From assembly GCF_000378205.1 (NCBI RefSeq), contig NZ_KB899406.1:186001-250000 (forward strand): DNA of 64,000 bases, written 5' to 3'. Below are positions 46,817-54,776 of the stretch, piece by piece (positions within the stretch are counted from its first letter, which is position 1; each line of letters begins with the position of its first letter). Source of the stretch: Sediminispirochaeta bajacaliforniensis DSM 16054 (GTDB lineage: Bacteria > Spirochaetota > Spirochaetia > DSM-16054 > Sediminispirochaetaceae). The translations under genes were made by a program, and so were the position numbers. Below the pieces are notes generated by a model. That model searched no databases. It was given only the letters and a program-made list of their open reading frames with translations, and was not told the DNA's origin.

Positions 46817-48178
46817 CTAAAAAAACATAGCCGTTATCTCCTCGGCACAGGACTCGAACAATCCTGTCTCCCAGGCAAAATCCAAAACGGTGTAACGCGA
46901 GCGGATCATCTGTGCAATCTCGAGCGTACGAAGAAACCGTGACCGGTCGACCCCCAGCTCCCTCGGGCTTGTAAAGCAACCGGCCCGGGCAAGCATCCCC
47001 TTGAGCTCTTCAAAAGGAACAAGTTGTGTCTCTATCTTGTCGGCAAGATTCCTATACCACTTCCTCTCGTAATTGTAGCGTTCGTTGACGGTCTCTTGGG
47101 TCGGAAGCTTTGAGAGGGCGACTTCCTCGATTGCGCGGTAGGCCGACACCGGAAGGTGGGCACACAGTTGTGCAACCTCCTGCGCTCTGGCCTCAGGGCC
47201 GGGGATCTTAGGTAGAGCATCGAGGCTGATGCCGTTTCTCATATGGTCTAAAACCAGGAAGGTAAAGGCGCTGATGGTAAGCAGTCCGATACCAACCTTG
47301 ATACCATGAGGAACGGTTATCCCATCGATTTCCAGATGTTCCATTTCCCAGACATGTGAGATCAGGTGCTCCGCTCCGGAAACGGGCCGACTGGATGAGG
47401 TGATCTGCATTGCAAAACCCGTTCGAACCAGACCTGCAAAGATTTCATCGGCAAGGTCGTCGGGAGCTGCCGACAGACGTTTGATCAGCCCTTCCTGGGT
47501 ATAGGCCCATGCCGTCCCATCTATAGGGTCAAGGCCGAATGCATCGGCAAGGACCCAGTCGCTTCCCGCCGTAATCTTGCTCGCAAGATCTCCGTAGCCT
47601 GCGGCTCGAAGTTGCGCTGGGGCAGCCGACAATACCTCCGAAGCCGTAAACACCACCCGAGGTGCAGGGCAGGGAATGGTTTGCTTAAAGTTCTCTTTTA
47701 GGATCGAAGCGCCGAAGGAGGAATAACCGTCCACAGAAGGAGCGGTAGGAACCGAAAGGTAGGGGACGCCTAAGGCACCTGCAGAACATTTAACCAGATC
47801 GTTGATCGTTCCTGATCCGAGGGATACAAGAAGACTCTGGCATAACGCTCTTTCGCCTTTTTTCCCGTCTCTCCTCGGGGTGGTCAGAAGCCCTTGTACC
47901 TGGGTAATAATCTCCTGAATACGTCGATAGTCGGCGACCAGGGGGGCCTTTCCCCTGAGCACAAGCAGTTTGATCAAGGTGAGTCCTTCCCGTCGAAGGG
48001 CTTCTTTGAAGCTGGGAGCCACAGCATCAGCTATGACCTCATCGGTGACCACGATCATTGATATCGTTCCAAACCAGCTTTGTACTACCTCTCCCAATCC
48101 TTGCCAGCCGGCGGACAGGGCCCAAAATTTCGTATCCGGTAATTGTGTCAAGCATTCCGATGTTTCAAAATTTTTCAT
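46817..48178 (-). CDS. araM: sn-Glycerol-1-phosphate dehydrogenase-like protein AraM
   Basis: A 453-residue NAD(P)-dependent dehydrogenase of the AraM/EgsA family. Motifs are VSLGSGTINDLVKCSAGALG, VPTAPSVDGYSSFGASIL, SGAEHLISHVWEMEH and GITVPHGIKVGIG, with the metal-binding Asp and His residues. In Bacillus the enzyme makes sn-glycerol 1-phosphate and lies in the ara operon. Here it lies just upstream of lacI-araBDA in the same direction, but a strong promoter between them suggests separate units. The family role in arabinose use is not settled. Confidence 0.9.
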   Translation of the reverse strand: MKNFETSECLTQLPDTKFWALSAGWQGLGEVVQSWFGTISMIVVTDEVIADAVAPSFKEALRREGLTLIKLLVLRGKAPLVADYRRIQEIITQVQGLLTTPRRDGKKGERALCQSLLVSLGSGTINDLVKCSAGALGVPYLSVPTAPSVDGYSSFGASILKENFKQTIPCPAPRVVFTASEVLSAAPAQLRAAGYGDLASKITAGSDWVLADAFGLDPIDGTAWAYTQEGLIKRLSAAPDDLADEIFAGLVRTGFAMQITSSSRPVSGAEHLISHVWEMEHLEIDGITVPHGIKVGIGLLTISAFTFLVLDHMRNGISLDALPKIPGPEARAQEVAQLCAHLPVSAYRAIEEVALSKLPTQETVNERYNYERKWYRNLADKIETQLVPFEELKGMLARAGCFTSPRELGVDRSRFLRTLEIAQMIRSRYTVLDFAWETGLFESCAEEITAMFF

Positions 48179-48193
48179 GCTTCCTACTATATA

Positions 48194-48346
48194 CCCCGGC
48201 CATGGGCCTTTACCATAGTGGGGGCTTTTGCCGGCGGTGGCATCGCGTTAGTAGATCCTGCCGATATTTCAAAGAATACGCTACAGATGATGGATGAAGC
48301 AATTGAGAATATAAAAAAAGAAAAGTCTCCGTACCTATTGATGTAA
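48194..48346 (+). pseudogene. C-terminal remnant of an unidentified gene
   Basis: A short open stretch codes for FTIVGAFAGGGIALVDPADI followed by SKNTLQMMDEAIENIKKEKS and a stop at 48346. It looks like the conserved end of a larger protein: a glycine-rich strand and then an amphipathic helix. No start or ribosome-binding site fits it, and upstream sequence belongs to the araM leader. I do not recognise the parent family. Base composition drops towards AT from about 48290, marking the start of the toxin-antitoxin island. Confidence 0.4.
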
Positions 48347-48396
48347 ATTCTATTGATGAAGTCAGATTACTTCAAGAGAAGTAAATCGAAAAATAC

Positions 48397-48432
48397 TTGA
48401 CAACTTGACAACTTGACAAAATGAAGTATATT
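48397..48432 (+). promoter_or_regulatory. Triple TTGACA repeat and promoter of the toxin-antitoxin pair
   Basis: The eight-base unit TTGACAAC occurs in direct tandem at 48397 and 48405, with a third TTGACAAA at 48413. The middle copy is 16 bases from TATATT (48427-48432), a good promoter spacing. Repeated half-sites of this kind could also be bound by the antitoxin. Confidence 0.5.
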
Positions 48433-48438
48433 GAAGTT

Positions 48439-48675
48439 ATGAAAACCTTACCAGTTGGCGATTTTAAAACGCACTTCTCAGAAGTAATAGATGATGTTCG
48501 TTCTGGAGAAGAGATTATAATTACCTATGGAAAAAAGAAGGAAAATGTAGCAGTTCTTATTCCCTATAAAGAGTATAAAAAGCGAAACTCCCTAAAATTA
48601 GGATTACTACGAGATAAGCGGTATGAAATTAAACCAGATTTTGGGATGACAGAAGAAGAGTTAATAAATTTATGA
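48439..48675 (+). CDS. Phd/YefM-type antitoxin
   Basis: A small antitoxin of 78 residues (84 if started at ATG 48421). It begins MKTLPVGDFKTHFSEVIDDV, the Phd/YefM DNA-binding fold, followed by SGEEIIITYGKKKENVAVLI. The C-terminal tail (GMTEEELINL) would wrap the toxin. Its stop overlaps the toxin start by four bases (ATGA), as in most such pairs. The gene is far more AT-rich than its surroundings, a sign of transfer. Confidence 0.88.
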   Translation: MKTLPVGDFKTHFSEVIDDVRSGEEIIITYGKKKENVAVLIPYKEYKKRNSLKLGLLRDKRYEIKPDFGMTEEELINL

Positions 48676-49079
48676 GGTATTTGATAGATACACACTATCT
48701 TTTATGGTCATTGTTTGAACCAGAGAAGATAACGAAACGAATCTTGAATATATTTTTGAATGAAGAGGATGAAAAATATGTATCTGGAATAAACTTCTGG
48801 GAGATAGCATTAAAATATTCATTAGGTAAGTTAGAATTAGATGGGCTAAATCCTGAACAAATAAGTGAAGTATCAATGGAGACAGGATATCATGTAGCAG
48901 AATTAGATTACAAAGTATTTGCGTCATACTATAAGCTACCGAAAAAAGAAAATCATAAAGATCCATTTGATAGACTGCTAATATGGCAGGCAATACAAAA
49001 TAATTATACATTACTAACAAGAGATGGAAAGATAGAACAGTATGTATCTGATGGATTAAAGGTGATTGTTGGAACATAA
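48672..49079 (+). CDS. PIN-domain toxin (VapC-like ribonuclease)
   Basis: A 135-residue PIN-domain protein. The acidic residues of the nuclease site are visible: D in LIDTHYLLWSL, E in INFWEIALKY, D in HKDPFDRLLIWQA and D in LLTRDGKIEQY. This subgroup (DTH-LLW, DPFDR) usually pairs with Phd-like antitoxins, as here. It would cleave RNA when not bound by the antitoxin. Codon use is AT-rich, unlike the flanking ara genes. Confidence 0.9.
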   Translation: MRYLIDTHYLLWSLFEPEKITKRILNIFLNEEDEKYVSGINFWEIALKYSLGKLELDGLNPEQISEVSMETGYHVAELDYKVFASYYKLPKKENHKDPFDRLLIWQAIQNNYTLLTRDGKIEQYVSDGLKVIVGT

Positions 49080-49472
49080 CCCATATAACGGCTCCTGATG
49101 TCAAGAGGGCACAAGAGTCCCGCCGTTGCGTATTCAGGAATTCTGAAGTATAGAAACTTCGCAACGGATATTATGGAGCATGAATTCAACGAACCACAAG
49201 GAACAGTCCGACTTTTATTCTCCGATGGAAGAGCGGAAAAAAGTCCGCTCTCAAACACATATAGAGAGTCGCCTATAAGCGCTCTATAACGTTATGCAGC
49301 CCAACCTGTCGTCCGACTCAAAAGGATTTCATCTTGTTGATGGATCAGTTACACCGGCGGATCAACTTGGGGCGGACAGAAAAACTCCCATACCCTCGTG
49401 AGCCATCTATGTCAAAAAGGGGCGCAGCGCTCAGATCGTACAACCACCAGGATTCGGAACACTAAGATTTTC
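49080..49472. other. Gene-poor stretch after the toxin-antitoxin pair
   Basis: No convincing gene is seen. At 49090-49136 an imperfect inverted pair (ATAACGGCTCC and GAGTCCCGCCGTTGCG) resembles the ends of an integron attC site, and ATAACGTTATGCAGCCCAAC lies near 49287-49306. A 63-codon frame between them (49098-49289) has no homologue I know. The right part (about 49305-49440) regains normal GC. It may be a decayed cassette or other inserted piece. Confidence 0.35.
49443..49465 (+). repeat. 23-bp repeat, intergenic copy
   Basis: Identical over 23 bases to 28586-28608 in the HlyD gene. It lies seven bases upstream of the -35 box of the binding-protein operon. Confidence 0.75.
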
Positions 49473-49517
49473 TTGAGTTCTCACAATCTCAGGTGTACAA
49501 TGGGTTAACGTACACGC
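49473..49517 (+). promoter_or_regulatory. Promoter and LacI-type operator of the sensor/transporter operon
   Basis: TTGAGT (49473-49478) and TACAAT (49496-49501) are 17 bases apart. Directly behind lies GGGTTAACGTACACGC (49502-49517), which matches the ara operator GCGTTAACGTTAACGC in 13 of 16 positions and sits at the same place relative to the -10 box. A second symmetry, GTGTAC-N11-GTACAC (49493-49515), overlaps it. Confidence 0.7.
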
Positions 49518-49535
49518 ATCCGAAAGGGTTTCTCA

Positions 49536-50549
49536 ATGTCAAAAAAAGGAATGTATAGTATCGCTTTTGCTATGCTCTTCACTGTATGCGCCGTCATTGT
49601 AACCCAGTGTGTTCGTTCCGAGACGCATCAGGGAGCAACCTCTGGTCAGGGAGGGATTATTCTCGGCTTTTCGCAAATTGGTGCGGAAAGTGCATGGAGA
49701 AAATGTAATACCAGGTCTATTCAACAGGCGTCGGAGGAAAGCGGGGTTCAGCTGCTTTTTGCGAATGCCGAACAGAAACAGGAAAATCAAATAAAGGCGA
49801 TGCGTTCCTTTATCGCCTATCAGGTGGATGTGATCGGTTTCGTTCCCATTGTGGCCGACGGGTGGGACAATATTTTGCGGGAAGCTATGGATGCAGGAAT
49901 TCCCGTCCTTGTCACCGATCGAAAGATCCACACCGAGGATGATCGTTTGTATGCAGGCTTTATCGGGACCGACAGCGAGCAGGAGGGGCGGGAGGCCGCT
50001 TTTTTTCTTTTAAAGAAATTTTCCCGATTGGGTAATCAGGATGAAACCGGCGACAAACCCGTACGAATCATTGAAATTTCGGGTACCGAAGGCTCCTCCG
50101 TTGCCCTTGGTCGGGCCGCCGGTTTCAGGGAGGCCCTTGCGGACTACCCCGAATTTACCATTATTCACTCCCAATCCGGTGATTTTCTCAGGTCCAAGGG
50201 CTATGAGATCATGAGGAACCTTCTTGAGGTCTACAGTGATTTCGAGGTGGTTTTTTCTCACAACGACGGGATGACCCTGGGTATTCTTGATGCCATGCGT
50301 GAGGCTGGAATTCGTCCCGGAAATGATGTGGTGATTGTTACCATAGACGCCGAACAGGCGGCCATCGATGCCCTGAGGCGTGGTGAGGTAAATTGTGTAA
50401 TCGAGTGTAATCCGAAGACGGGCCCCGCCATCATGTCTCTTGCAAAGAGGCTGGCCCGGGGAGAAAAGATTCCTCGTTTATTGCATGTCGATGAAACCGT
50501 CTTTTCGGAGTATGACGACCTCTCTTCGGTTGCTCCCCGGGGGTATTGA
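49536..50549 (+). CDS. Periplasmic sugar-binding protein, likely sensor partner of the downstream kinase
   Basis: A 337-residue YtfQ-like binding protein (Peripla_BP_4). It has an N-terminal hydrophobic segment (SIAFAMLFTVCAVIVTQC) that may be a lipoprotein signal or an anchor. Family features are ILGFSQIGAESAWRKCNTRS, EQKQENQIKAMRSFI, VLVTDRKI and IVTIDAEQAAIDALRRGEVN. It is a paralogue of the transport binding protein at 53715. Being placed directly before a YesM-type kinase suggests it presents sugar to the kinase, like XylFII with LytS in clostridia. The promoter carries a LacI operator. Confidence 0.88.
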   Translation: MSKKGMYSIAFAMLFTVCAVIVTQCVRSETHQGATSGQGGIILGFSQIGAESAWRKCNTRSIQQASEESGVQLLFANAEQKQENQIKAMRSFIAYQVDVIGFVPIVADGWDNILREAMDAGIPVLVTDRKIHTEDDRLYAGFIGTDSEQEGREAAFFLLKKFSRLGNQDETGDKPVRIIEISGTEGSSVALGRAAGFREALADYPEFTIIHSQSGDFLRSKGYEIMRNLLEVYSDFEVVFSHNDGMTLGILDAMREAGIRPGNDVVIVTIDAEQAAIDALRRGEVNCVIECNPKTGPAIMSLAKRLARGEKIPRLLHVDETVFSEYDDLSSVAPRGY

Positions 50550-50550
50550 A

Positions 50551-51990
50551 TTGGACCGATGGAAGAGCAGAAGTATTCAGCAGACCCTTCGCCATTCTTA
50601 CATCATCATTATCTGTTTGACGCTTGTAGCCCCCATGATCAGCCTTGCCTTTTCATGGTATCAAACCCTTCGCTACGATAGGATGATAACCAACGTAAGC
50701 AGGACGAATCGACTCAATCAGATCGTCAAGAGTGATATTTCCAATGAGCTGTGGGACATCGTCGCAGGGAATAAGAGCTTCGATGAGGGGCAGCAGTACG
50801 GCATCATTCGAAACATCAACATGCAGCTTGATTCGATTATGCGGGATACTGAGGTACGTGAGAATCGCCAGCTGCTGGAGGTGGCCGGACGGGCGATGAA
50901 CACCCTGACCGATTATGTAGACAGGCTCGGTAATCAGATGCGTAAGCGTTTTCCGGTGACGGAGAATGAGGCGATTCTCGACGAGATCAGGGGCGTTGCC
51001 GAACTTGTTTCGGATATTCTGCAGGATTTTATTGTGCTCGAGATCGAATCGGCTTCCCGAACCAACGAAAGCATCAAGCAGACGGCCACTCTTTTGTCGC
51101 TTCTTCAGATCGTCGTCGTTGCTGTTGTCGTTCTCTTTGCCGTCTTTGCCCAGAGGTCGGTCTCCACCAGTATCAACAGACCGATCAGAGAGCTGGAAGC
51201 CTTATCCAACCAGATCGCCGCCGGTAATTTATCCGCGAGGGCCGAGTCTCCCCATGTGGAGGAGCTTGATAACCTCACTGAAAACCTCAATATCATGGCG
51301 GTGAAGATCAAAGAGCTGATCAATGCCAATATTCAGGAACAAAAGAATCTTCAAAAATCGGAGATGAAGGCCCTGCAGGCACAGATAACCCCTCATTTCC
51401 TCTACAATACCCTCGATTCGATCATCTGGCTGGCCGAGGGACGGGAATATGAGCAGGTCATTTCGGTTACCCGCAGTTTTTCGAACTTTTTCAGGCGCTC
51501 TTTGAACCGTGGAAAGGAGTGGGTCACGGTTCGGGATGAGTTTGAGCATGTGGAGAACTACCTCACCATCCAGAAGATCCGCTATCGTGATATTCTCGAT
51601 TTTACAATCGAATACGACGGAGCGATGGCCGATAAAAGTATGCTCAAACTGCTGCTTCAGCCTTTGGTGGAAAATGCTTTATACCACGGCATCAAAAACA
51701 AACGGGGTCGGGGAATGATCACGGTCCGGGGATGGCGGGAGGATGGAAAGCTTTGTTTCCGGGTCGAGGATAACGGGATCGGGCTCAAGGCTGAACGGCT
51801 GGAAGAGATCAGAAGGCAGATTGATGTCGAGCTGGATAGTTCGATGCTCAGCGATGTATACGGCCTGTACAATGTGAATAAACGGCTTGCCCTCTACTAC
51901 GATAGTCTGACGAAACTGGACATTTCCAGCGTTTATCGTGAGGGAACCGCCGTTTCGTTTCGATTACCGGAGATGAAAAACCATGTATAG
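50551..51990 (+). CDS. YesM-type sensor histidine kinase
   Basis: A kinase of about 479 residues. TM1 (HSYIIIICLTLVAPMISLAF) and TM2 (LLSLLQIVVVAVVVLFAVFA) enclose an outside domain, then a HAMP domain (INRPIRELEALSNQIAAGNL). The His_kinase domain (PF06580) has the phospho-acceptor in LQAQITPHFLYNTLDSIIWL, and the ATPase region has LLLQPLVENALYHGI. The start is unsure: TTG 50551, just after the upstream stop, is preferred; ATG 50512 would overlap the binding-protein gene. It overlaps the regulator gene by eight bases. Confidence 0.9.
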   Translation: MDRWKSRSIQQTLRHSYIIIICLTLVAPMISLAFSWYQTLRYDRMITNVSRTNRLNQIVKSDISNELWDIVAGNKSFDEGQQYGIIRNINMQLDSIMRDTEVRENRQLLEVAGRAMNTLTDYVDRLGNQMRKRFPVTENEAILDEIRGVAELVSDILQDFIVLEIESASRTNESIKQTATLLSLLQIVVVAVVVLFAVFAQRSVSTSINRPIRELEALSNQIAAGNLSARAESPHVEELDNLTENLNIMAVKIKELINANIQEQKNLQKSEMKALQAQITPHFLYNTLDSIIWLAEGREYEQVISVTRSFSNFFRRSLNRGKEWVTVRDEFEHVENYLTIQKIRYRDILDFTIEYDGAMADKSMLKLLLQPLVENALYHGIKNKRGRGMITVRGWREDGKLCFRVEDNGIGLKAERLEEIRRQIDVELDSSMLSDVYGLYNVNKRLALYYDSLTKLDISSVYREGTAVSFRLPEMKNHV

Positions 51991-53590
51991 TGTATTTCTT
52001 GTCGAAGACGAAATTGTCACCCGGGAAGGTATCCGCAACAGTATACCATGGGACAGAACCCCCTATACCCTTGCCGGGGAAGCGCCCGACGGGGAGATGG
52101 CCCTTTCCATTTTACGGGATATAAAGCCCGACATTCTCATCACCGACATCAAGATGCCCTTTATGGACGGCCTTGCCCTTTCCAGGATTGTGAAGAAGGA
52201 CCAGCCCTGGATGAAGATCATCATTCTTTCCGGTCATGATGAATTTCAGTATGCAAAAGAGGCCATCTCCATCGGTGTGGAGGAATATCTGCTTAAGCCC
52301 GTCTCTGCGACCGACATGCTCAGATCCTTGAAAAAGGTAACCGATCAGATTGAGGCGGAACAGAAGCGGATGACAAATATTGAGACGCTTCGAATGAAGA
52401 TCGAATCAACCGAAGAGGTGGTCAGGGAGAAATGGCTCTGCAATCTTGTCACCGGTCAGATCAATGGTTCCGATACCGTGGAGAAGGCTCGTTCTCTCGG
52501 AATAGATCTGATCGCAAATGGGTACCTCGTTCTTATCGTGGAAATCTTCACCAGCCCCGACAACTATGCAGCGTGTACCATTGTAAAATCCCTGATCGCC
52601 GAACTTGTAAAAGGTCGGAACGATCTACTTCTTTTCTCGCAGAGCCTGGTCAAACAAACCATGATCATCAAGGACATATCCAGGGACTCCCTTGATGATC
52701 GCGTCTATCCCCTTGCCCAGGCAATACAATTTGAGGCGCAAAGGAGAAACGGCGATTGCAGAATCTCCATCGGTATCGGCACCGTAGCCGAACACATCGG
52801 TGAGATTTCCCGTTCCTACAGCGATGCCGAAAAAGCCGTACGCTATATGTCCCTGACTGGCAAAAAGAACATTCTCTCTTTCGGCGACATACCGTGGTGT
52901 AAACCATCGGAATGCTTGTGGCTTGATGCCGATCCCGTGGCCGAACGTCTCCGCTTTGCCTGCATAGAGGAGATAGACGATATTCTCGCTCCCTACATGG
53001 AACTTCTCGATGAACGGGCGGCGGCGACGAACCTCAGCTACTGCCTCCTTGTCTGCGGCGATATCATCGAGGCCATATCCATGCTCGTCGAGGAGTTTAA
53101 GGGCGATCCCCACGACATCATCCCTTCCGATCTTCGCCGGGAACACATTATCGCCTCTTCCCGCTCCCGTGCTTCCTTTGCCGCCGAACTCCGGTCGATC
53201 ATAGAACACTGGATCGCCTTTCGGGATTCCCGCCTGAACTCCAGACACCATGCTCTCATTGCAAAAGCAAAGCAGTACATCGATGAAAACTATATGAGTC
53301 AGGATATCTCCCTCAATTGCGTTGCGGCCCAGGTGAACGTGAGCCCGAATCACTTCAGCACCATCTTCTCCCAGGAGGCGGGTATCACCTTTATCGAGTA
53401 TCTGACCTCGGTAAGAATCAATGCCGCAAAGCGGCTCCTTTCCGGAAGCGGAATGAAATGTGCCGATATTGCCTATGAAGTGGGGTATGGTGATCCCCAT
53501 TATTTCAGTTTCATCTTTAAAAAGACGATGGGAATCGCTCCGAGCGAATTTCGCCTTTCTCCTTCGGAAAGAAGCGTACCTGCCCAGTAA
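51983..53590 (+). CDS. YesN-type response regulator with AraC helix-turn-helix
   Basis: A 535-residue regulator. The receiver domain (1-120) has the acidic pocket VFLVEDEIVTREG, phospho-acceptor Asp in ILITDIKMPFMDGLALS and Lys in YLLKPVSA. A long middle region (about 130-430) leads to a C-terminal AraC-type domain (AKQYIDENYMSQDISLNCVA, VNVSPNHFSTIFSQEAG and DIAYEVGYGDPHYFSFIFKK). It most likely activates the transporter genes that follow. Confidence 0.93.
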   Translation: MYSVFLVEDEIVTREGIRNSIPWDRTPYTLAGEAPDGEMALSILRDIKPDILITDIKMPFMDGLALSRIVKKDQPWMKIIILSGHDEFQYAKEAISIGVEEYLLKPVSATDMLRSLKKVTDQIEAEQKRMTNIETLRMKIESTEEVVREKWLCNLVTGQINGSDTVEKARSLGIDLIANGYLVLIVEIFTSPDNYAACTIVKSLIAELVKGRNDLLLFSQSLVKQTMIIKDISRDSLDDRVYPLAQAIQFEAQRRNGDCRISIGIGTVAEHIGEISRSYSDAEKAVRYMSLTGKKNILSFGDIPWCKPSECLWLDADPVAERLRFACIEEIDDILAPYMELLDERAAATNLSYCLLVCGDIIEAISMLVEEFKGDPHDIIPSDLRREHIIASSRSRASFAAELRSIIEHWIAFRDSRLNSRHHALIAKAKQYIDENYMSQDISLNCVAAQVNVSPNHFSTIFSQEAGITFIEYLTSVRINAAKRLLSGSGMKCADIAYEVGYGDPHYFSFIFKKTMGIAPSEFRLSPSERSVPAQ

Positions 53591-53652
53591 AAAAACAAAC
53601 CTCGTTTCAAGGATCGGGAAAAAAGTCCACCAAGCTTCATAAGATAACTCAT

Positions 53653-53685
53653 GTACGGCTGCCGAAAGTGGCCGTACCATTTTTT
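53653..53685 (+). terminator. Rho-independent terminator or attenuator before the transport binding-protein gene
   Basis: GTACGGC (53653-53659) and GCCGTAC (53671-53677) form a 7-bp stem around an 11-base loop. CATTTTTTC follows. It separates the two-component genes from the transporter genes and would lower readthrough. The transporter genes would then need a promoter of their own between 53591 and 53714, which I cannot place with confidence. Confidence 0.6.
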
Positions 53686-53714
53686 CATCACAACTATTTC
53701 AAGGAGGAGATTGT

Positions 53715-54701
53715 ATGAAAAGGCTGCTGGTTTTTTCTTTGGCCCTAATGACAATCGTTGGTGGGTTTTTATTTGCAAATGGCGAATCCGAGGCTCCTCA
53801 GGCGGATGACGGGCTTATCGTGGTGGGTTATGCACAGGTCGGCGCCGAATCAGATTGGCGGACGGCTAATACCGAATCCTTCAAAAGCACGTTTACCGAA
53901 GCGAACGGCTATAAACTGATCTTTGATGATGCCCAGCAGAAGCAGGAGAATCAGATCAAGGCGATAAGAAACTTCATCCAACAAGATGTCGACTACATCG
54001 TTGTCGCTCCTGTTGTGGAAACCGGATGGGAAACGGTCCTCGGCGAGGCAAAGGCCGCCGGAATCCCCGTGATCCTCTCGGACCGCCAGATGAAGCTCTC
54101 TGACGACTCCCTCTACACCGCCTGGGTCGGTGGGAACTTCCTTAAGGAAGGGCAGGACGGAGTAAAGTGGCTCAACGATTATCTGAAAAAGAACGGACGC
54201 GATCAGGAGGATTTGAACGTCGTGCTCCTTCAGGGAACCATCGGTTCTTCGGCTCAGGTAGGACGGACCCAGGGCATTACCGAAGGTTTGGATGCCAATC
54301 CCCATCTTCATCTCCTGGCAAAACAGACCGGTGAATTTACCCAGGCGAAGGGGCAGGAGGTTATGGAGTCCTTTCTGAAGGCCTATCCCGATATCGATAT
54401 CGTCTTTGCCGAGAACGATAACATGGCCTTCGGCGCCATCGATGCCATCAAGGCTGTCGGAAAGGTCCCGGGCAAGGATATCATTATCGTTTCCTTCGAT
54501 GCCGTTCACGAGGCCTTCAATAAGATGATTGCCGGAGAGCTCAACTGTGCCGTGGAATGTAATCCCTTACACGGTCCGAGGGTAGCGGAGATCATCCAGA
54601 AGCTCGAGAAGGGGCAGAAGGTCGACAAGATACAGTACGTGGTGGAAAAGGTGTTCGATCAGGAGAATGCCGCCGAGGTTCTACCCACTCGAAAATACTG
54701 A
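53715..54701 (+). CDS. ABC sugar transporter binding protein (YtfQ-like)
   Basis: A 328-residue secreted protein. The signal peptide is MKRLLVFSLALMTIVGGFLF, cut near ANG. It shares with YtfQ the pattern VVGYAQVGAESDWRTANTES, QQKQENQIKAIRNFIQQDVD, VILSDRQMK and GELNCAVECNPLHGPRVAEI. YtfQ of E. coli binds galactofuranose; arabinofuranose is a close mimic, and the ara genes nearby make L-arabinose the likely sugar. The ribosome-binding site AAGGAGGAGATTGT is strong, fitting high expression. Confidence 0.92.
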   Translation: MKRLLVFSLALMTIVGGFLFANGESEAPQADDGLIVVGYAQVGAESDWRTANTESFKSTFTEANGYKLIFDDAQQKQENQIKAIRNFIQQDVDYIVVAPVVETGWETVLGEAKAAGIPVILSDRQMKLSDDSLYTAWVGGNFLKEGQDGVKWLNDYLKKNGRDQEDLNVVLLQGTIGSSAQVGRTQGITEGLDANPHLHLLAKQTGEFTQAKGQEVMESFLKAYPDIDIVFAENDNMAFGAIDAIKAVGKVPGKDIIIVSFDAVHEAFNKMIAGELNCAVECNPLHGPRVAEIIQKLEKGQKVDKIQYVVEKVFDQENAAEVLPTRKY

Positions 54702-54714
54702 TGTAAGCAATCGG

Positions 54715-54748
54715 AAAGAGGCACGGGATATCCTATCCCTGCCTCTTT
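54715..54748 (+). other. Intercistronic stem-loop after the binding-protein gene
   Basis: AAAGAGGC-AC-GGGATA pairs with TATCCC-T-GCCTCTTT around a three-base loop, giving about 14 pairs with a small internal bulge. Only three T residues close the stem, so it is more likely an mRNA-stabilising element or partial terminator than a full stop. It matches the role of the stem-loop after tctC. Confidence 0.7.
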
Positions 54749-54776
54749 GCAACCGCGAGCGAATCCGGGGAAAGCG

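Noticed and set aside
48397-48418. TTGACAAC repeats as a mini CRISPR or satellite
   Set aside because: Units are eight bases in direct contact without spacers, and the array has only three copies. Promoter function explains them better.
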